DNA of 64,000 nt from contig JARRJS010000007.1 of NCBI GenBank assembly GCA_037388885.1, positions 1 through 64,000 of the forward strand, given 5' to 3'. The stretch is from JARRJS01 sp037388885 (GTDB taxonomy: Bacteria; Gemmatimonadota; Gemmatimonadetes; Longimicrobiales; RSA9). Numbering within the stretch: the first letter of the stretch is position 1; every line of letters starts with the position of its first letter. The position numbers and the translations under genes are program-made. Below the pieces are notes generated by a model. It was not told the DNA's origin and did no database searches. It was given only the letters and a program-made list of their open reading frames with translations. Shown here piece by piece: positions 62,386 through 64,000 of this stretch.

Positions 62386-63687
62386 CTACTTTCCTCGCCG
62401 CATCTTCCGCTTGAGGAAATCCCGCATGACATACTGGCCCAGCGTCATCGTGGTCGTGAAATACGCGCGGCCACGCGCCAGCTGGCCAACCTTGGCGACG
62501 AAGCGCACGAGAGCCGGGTCGCGCGCCAGCATGAACGTGTTGATGACGATGCCGGACTTCCGGCAGGCGTTGACCTCGCGAAACGTCTCGCGTAGCACGA
62601 AAGGATCCAGGCCGGCGGGATTCTTGTACACCTTGCCACTGTCCAGCGTCACGGCCGACGGCTTGCCGTCGGTGATCATGACGATCTGGCGCATGTCCTT
62701 TTTCTGCGCCAGGAGCAGCTTGCGCGCCAGCTTCAGGCCTTCCGCCGTATTCGTGTGGTACGGGCCCACCTTCGTACGCCCGATCTCGCCCAGCGGAATC
62801 CGTTGCGCGCGGTCGCCGAACGTGATGACCTGAAGCGTGTCGCCCGGGTACTGCGTGCGGATGAGGTGCGACAGCGCCAGCGCCACCTTCTTCGCCGGCG
62901 TGAACCGGTCCTCGCCGTACAGGATCATGCTGTGGGAGATGTCCAGCATGACCACCGTCGCGCACGAGCTGCGGTACTCCGCCTGGTGCACCATCAGGTC
63001 CCCGTACTCCAGGTCCATGGGCACGCCCACTTCGCCGCGGCGCATGGCGTTCTTCAACGTGGCCGAAATGTCCAGGTTCAGCGTGTCGCCGAACTCGTAC
63101 GGACGAGACGCGGCTTCCGCCTCGATACCGGTCGCCAGGTGCGGCGTCTCGTGGGCCCCGAAGCTGGACCTGCCCATGGCCGAGAGCAGGTCCTTCAGCG
63201 TGCGGTAGCCCAGGAAATCCAGACCTTTGCCCGTCAGGTTGAACTCCACCTGGCGCGCCGCCTGGGCCGCGTCGTCAATCTTACCCTGGCCCGGCACCTC
63301 CTCGAACGACGACGGCATCTGCGGCGTCTCGCTCAGCGACAGATAGCCTTCCTCCACCAGGCGCTTCACCAGCTCGTCCAGCAGCTCCGCGATCTGCTGC
63401 TGCACATCCTCGCCCCCCTGGCCCTCGCCGCGCAGCTCCTCTAGCATCTCAGGCGTGAGCTGGCCACTCTCCATGAGTGCTTTCAGCAGCGCCTGCTTCA
63501 GGGCGTCCAGCGAGCGGTCATCCGACGGCGGCTCGTCCCACGCCCACCACGGCTGGTCCCCCGGCCCGCCGTCGAAGCCGCTCTGGAGGAGGAAGTCCGC
63601 CAGCATCTCCATGAGCGACTCGAGGTTGAGCGCGTCCAGCAGTGTGCCTTTGTACTTGGTATACGTTGTGAATCGCACCTTGATCAC
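62386..63687 (-). CDS. VWA-domain protein with MIDAS motif
   Basis: About 433 residues from the GTG at 63687, where family-like sequence begins (VIKVRFTTYTKYKGTLLDAL). The frame is open to 63879 but would overlap mutY and the repeat. Residues about 20-200 are helical and acidic (LLKALMESGQLTPEMLEELR). The von Willebrand A domain near 250-430 has MIDAS DISHS in VVMLDISHSMILYG, a Thr/Asp pair in YHTNTAEGLKLARK and MITDGKPSAVTL. Such proteins act with MoxR-type AAA ATPases in assembly or metal insertion; no ATPase gene is adjacent here. Confidence 0.75.
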   Translation of the reverse strand: MIKVRFTTYTKYKGTLLDALNLESLMEMLADFLLQSGFDGGPGDQPWWAWDEPPSDDRSLDALKQALLKALMESGQLTPEMLEELRGEGQGGEDVQQQIAELLDELVKRLVEEGYLSLSETPQMPSSFEEVPGQGKIDDAAQAARQVEFNLTGKGLDFLGYRTLKDLLSAMGRSSFGAHETPHLATGIEAEAASRPYEFGDTLNLDISATLKNAMRRGEVGVPMDLEYGDLMVHQAEYRSSCATVVMLDISHSMILYGEDRFTPAKKVALALSHLIRTQYPGDTLQVITFGDRAQRIPLGEIGRTKVGPYHTNTAEGLKLARKLLLAQKKDMRQIVMITDGKPSAVTLDSGKVYKNPAGLDPFVLRETFREVNACRKSGIVINTFMLARDPALVRFVAKVGQLARGRAYFTTTMTLGQYVMRDFLKRKMRRGK

Positions 63688-63765
63688 ATCCTTGGTTGAA
63701 GCTGCCTTCGCCGTGCCCGTCCAGCGACGGGGAGACCGGGCGACCGGGCGACGGGGAGCGTTGCC

Positions 63766-64000
63766 GTGAGTCGCCGCGAATCCGCCTCCGCCGGCGCCGA
63801 ATTCGAACCCGGAATCGAATTCGAGCTCGGAAAGACCGCGCCCGCCCTCCGGCGCGCGTTGCTTGATCATTTCGACCAAACCCGCCGCGACCTGCCCTGG
63901 CGCCGGACCACCGACCCCTACGCGGTCTGGGTGTCGGAAGTGATGCTCCAGCAGACTCGCGTGGACGCCGTCGTGCCATACTACGAGCGCTGGCTGGCAC
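63766..64000 (+). CDS. mutY: A/G-specific adenine glycosylase, 5' part (runs off the right edge)
   Basis: A GTG at 63766 with GGGAG upstream opens a frame that continues past the window edge. Residues about 40-78 are unmistakable MutY: RRDLPWRRTTDPYAVWVSEV then MLQQTRVDAVVPYYERWLA, with the catalytic Glu58 (E. coli Glu37). MutY removes adenine opposite 8-oxoguanine. Compared with E. coli the N-terminus is longer by about 20 residues, and the extra part contains AEFEPGIEFELG, encoded by copy 3 of the GAATTCGA repeat. It is divergent from the VWA gene with 78 bases between the starts. Confidence 0.88.
   Translation, partial: MSRRESASAGAEFEPGIEFELGKTAPALRRALLDHFDQTRRDLPWRRTTDPYAVWVSEVMLQQTRVDAVVPYYERWLA
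63797..63830. repeat. GAATTCGA-type dispersed repeat, copy 3 (inside mutY)
   Basis: CCGAATTCGAACCCGGAATC and GAATTCGAGCTCGG words span about 34 bases and code for the Glu/Phe-rich extra N-terminal residues of MutY. The frame is kept. Confidence 0.6.

Noticed and set aside
62386..63879. Extending the VWA gene to the ATG at 63879
   Set aside because: The extra 64 codons run antisense through the mutY start and the GAATTCGA repeat and have no family-like sequence.
1..64000. A defence island, prophage or secondary-metabolite cluster
   Set aside because: I looked for integrases, transposases, restriction, toxin-antitoxin, reverse transcriptase, NRPS/PKS and phage structural genes. None is present; addAB and ung are housekeeping repair genes.

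Overview
This is a 64 kb stretch of a high-GC, gene-dense bacterial chromosome. The gene content points to an environmental Gram-negative, most likely Gemmatimonadota and less likely Acidobacteriota. The reasons are a PadR regulator paired with a duplicated MacB/FtsX-type orphan permease, two paralogous secreted beta-propeller (VPS10/sortilin-like) proteins of over 1000 residues, TonB receptors, an S9 peptidase and a DUF885 protein, a BTAD-TPR regulator with a TolB-like domain, and orphan TonB-plug proteins. The taxonomy is inference from gene content only. I see no tRNA or rRNA gene, CRISPR array, prophage or insertion sequence.

Region by region. 1-2.1 kb is decayed: the 3' part of a TPR gene with an apparent frameshift, a broken signal-peptide fragment, an orphan plug-domain protein and the last 51 codons of a lost gene still followed by its terminator. 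2.1-6.1 kb (minus) carries a TonB receptor with a small Cys/His-rich exported partner and an outer-membrane beta-barrel protein ending in a SPOR domain. 6.4-12 kb has a membrane DUF457 hydrolase, an AmmeMemoRadiSam radical SAM enzyme, a response regulator/NAD synthetase operon and a cupredoxin-like lipoprotein. 12-20.2 kb is mostly secreted proteins: propeller protein A, a phosphoesterase, a Tat-exported amidase and two lipoproteins. 20.3-26.3 kb holds a zinc-ribbon TerB protein, a DUF155 protein, a tRNA-binding-domain protein, a small beta protein and a BTAD regulator. 26.4-33.7 kb is a DNA-repair island: addB, addA and ung. 33.7-45.8 kb holds a GHL10 hydrolase, an ArsR/alpha-beta-hydrolase operon, a PadR/permease operon with a large operator, a DUF885 protein, a MESH1-like ppGpp hydrolase, a PEBP protein and an ABC transporter in which both genes are internally deleted. 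45.8-56.3 kb holds a metalloenzyme/PPOX pair, propeller protein B, a second TonB receptor and an S9 peptidase. 56.3-64 kb holds a macro-domain protein, helical-repeat proteins, a Mut7-C protein, a TRAP permease fused to its TAXI binding protein, a VWA protein and the start of mutY.

Functionally, the window combines scavenging of peptides, amides and phosphate esters at the cell surface with recombinational and base-excision repair (addAB, ung, mutY) and several two-gene regulator/target operons. The most unusual signals are: a dispersed GAATTCGA-rich repeat found in three places, two of them inside genes (mutY and propeller A); the one-polypeptide TRAP-TAXI transporter with an internal lipobox; a cupredoxin that has lost two copper ligands; iron-staple-like cysteines in both AddB and AddA; seven consecutive 11-residue repeats in a small helical protein; and several long perfect palindromes and inverted repeats in intergenic DNA.
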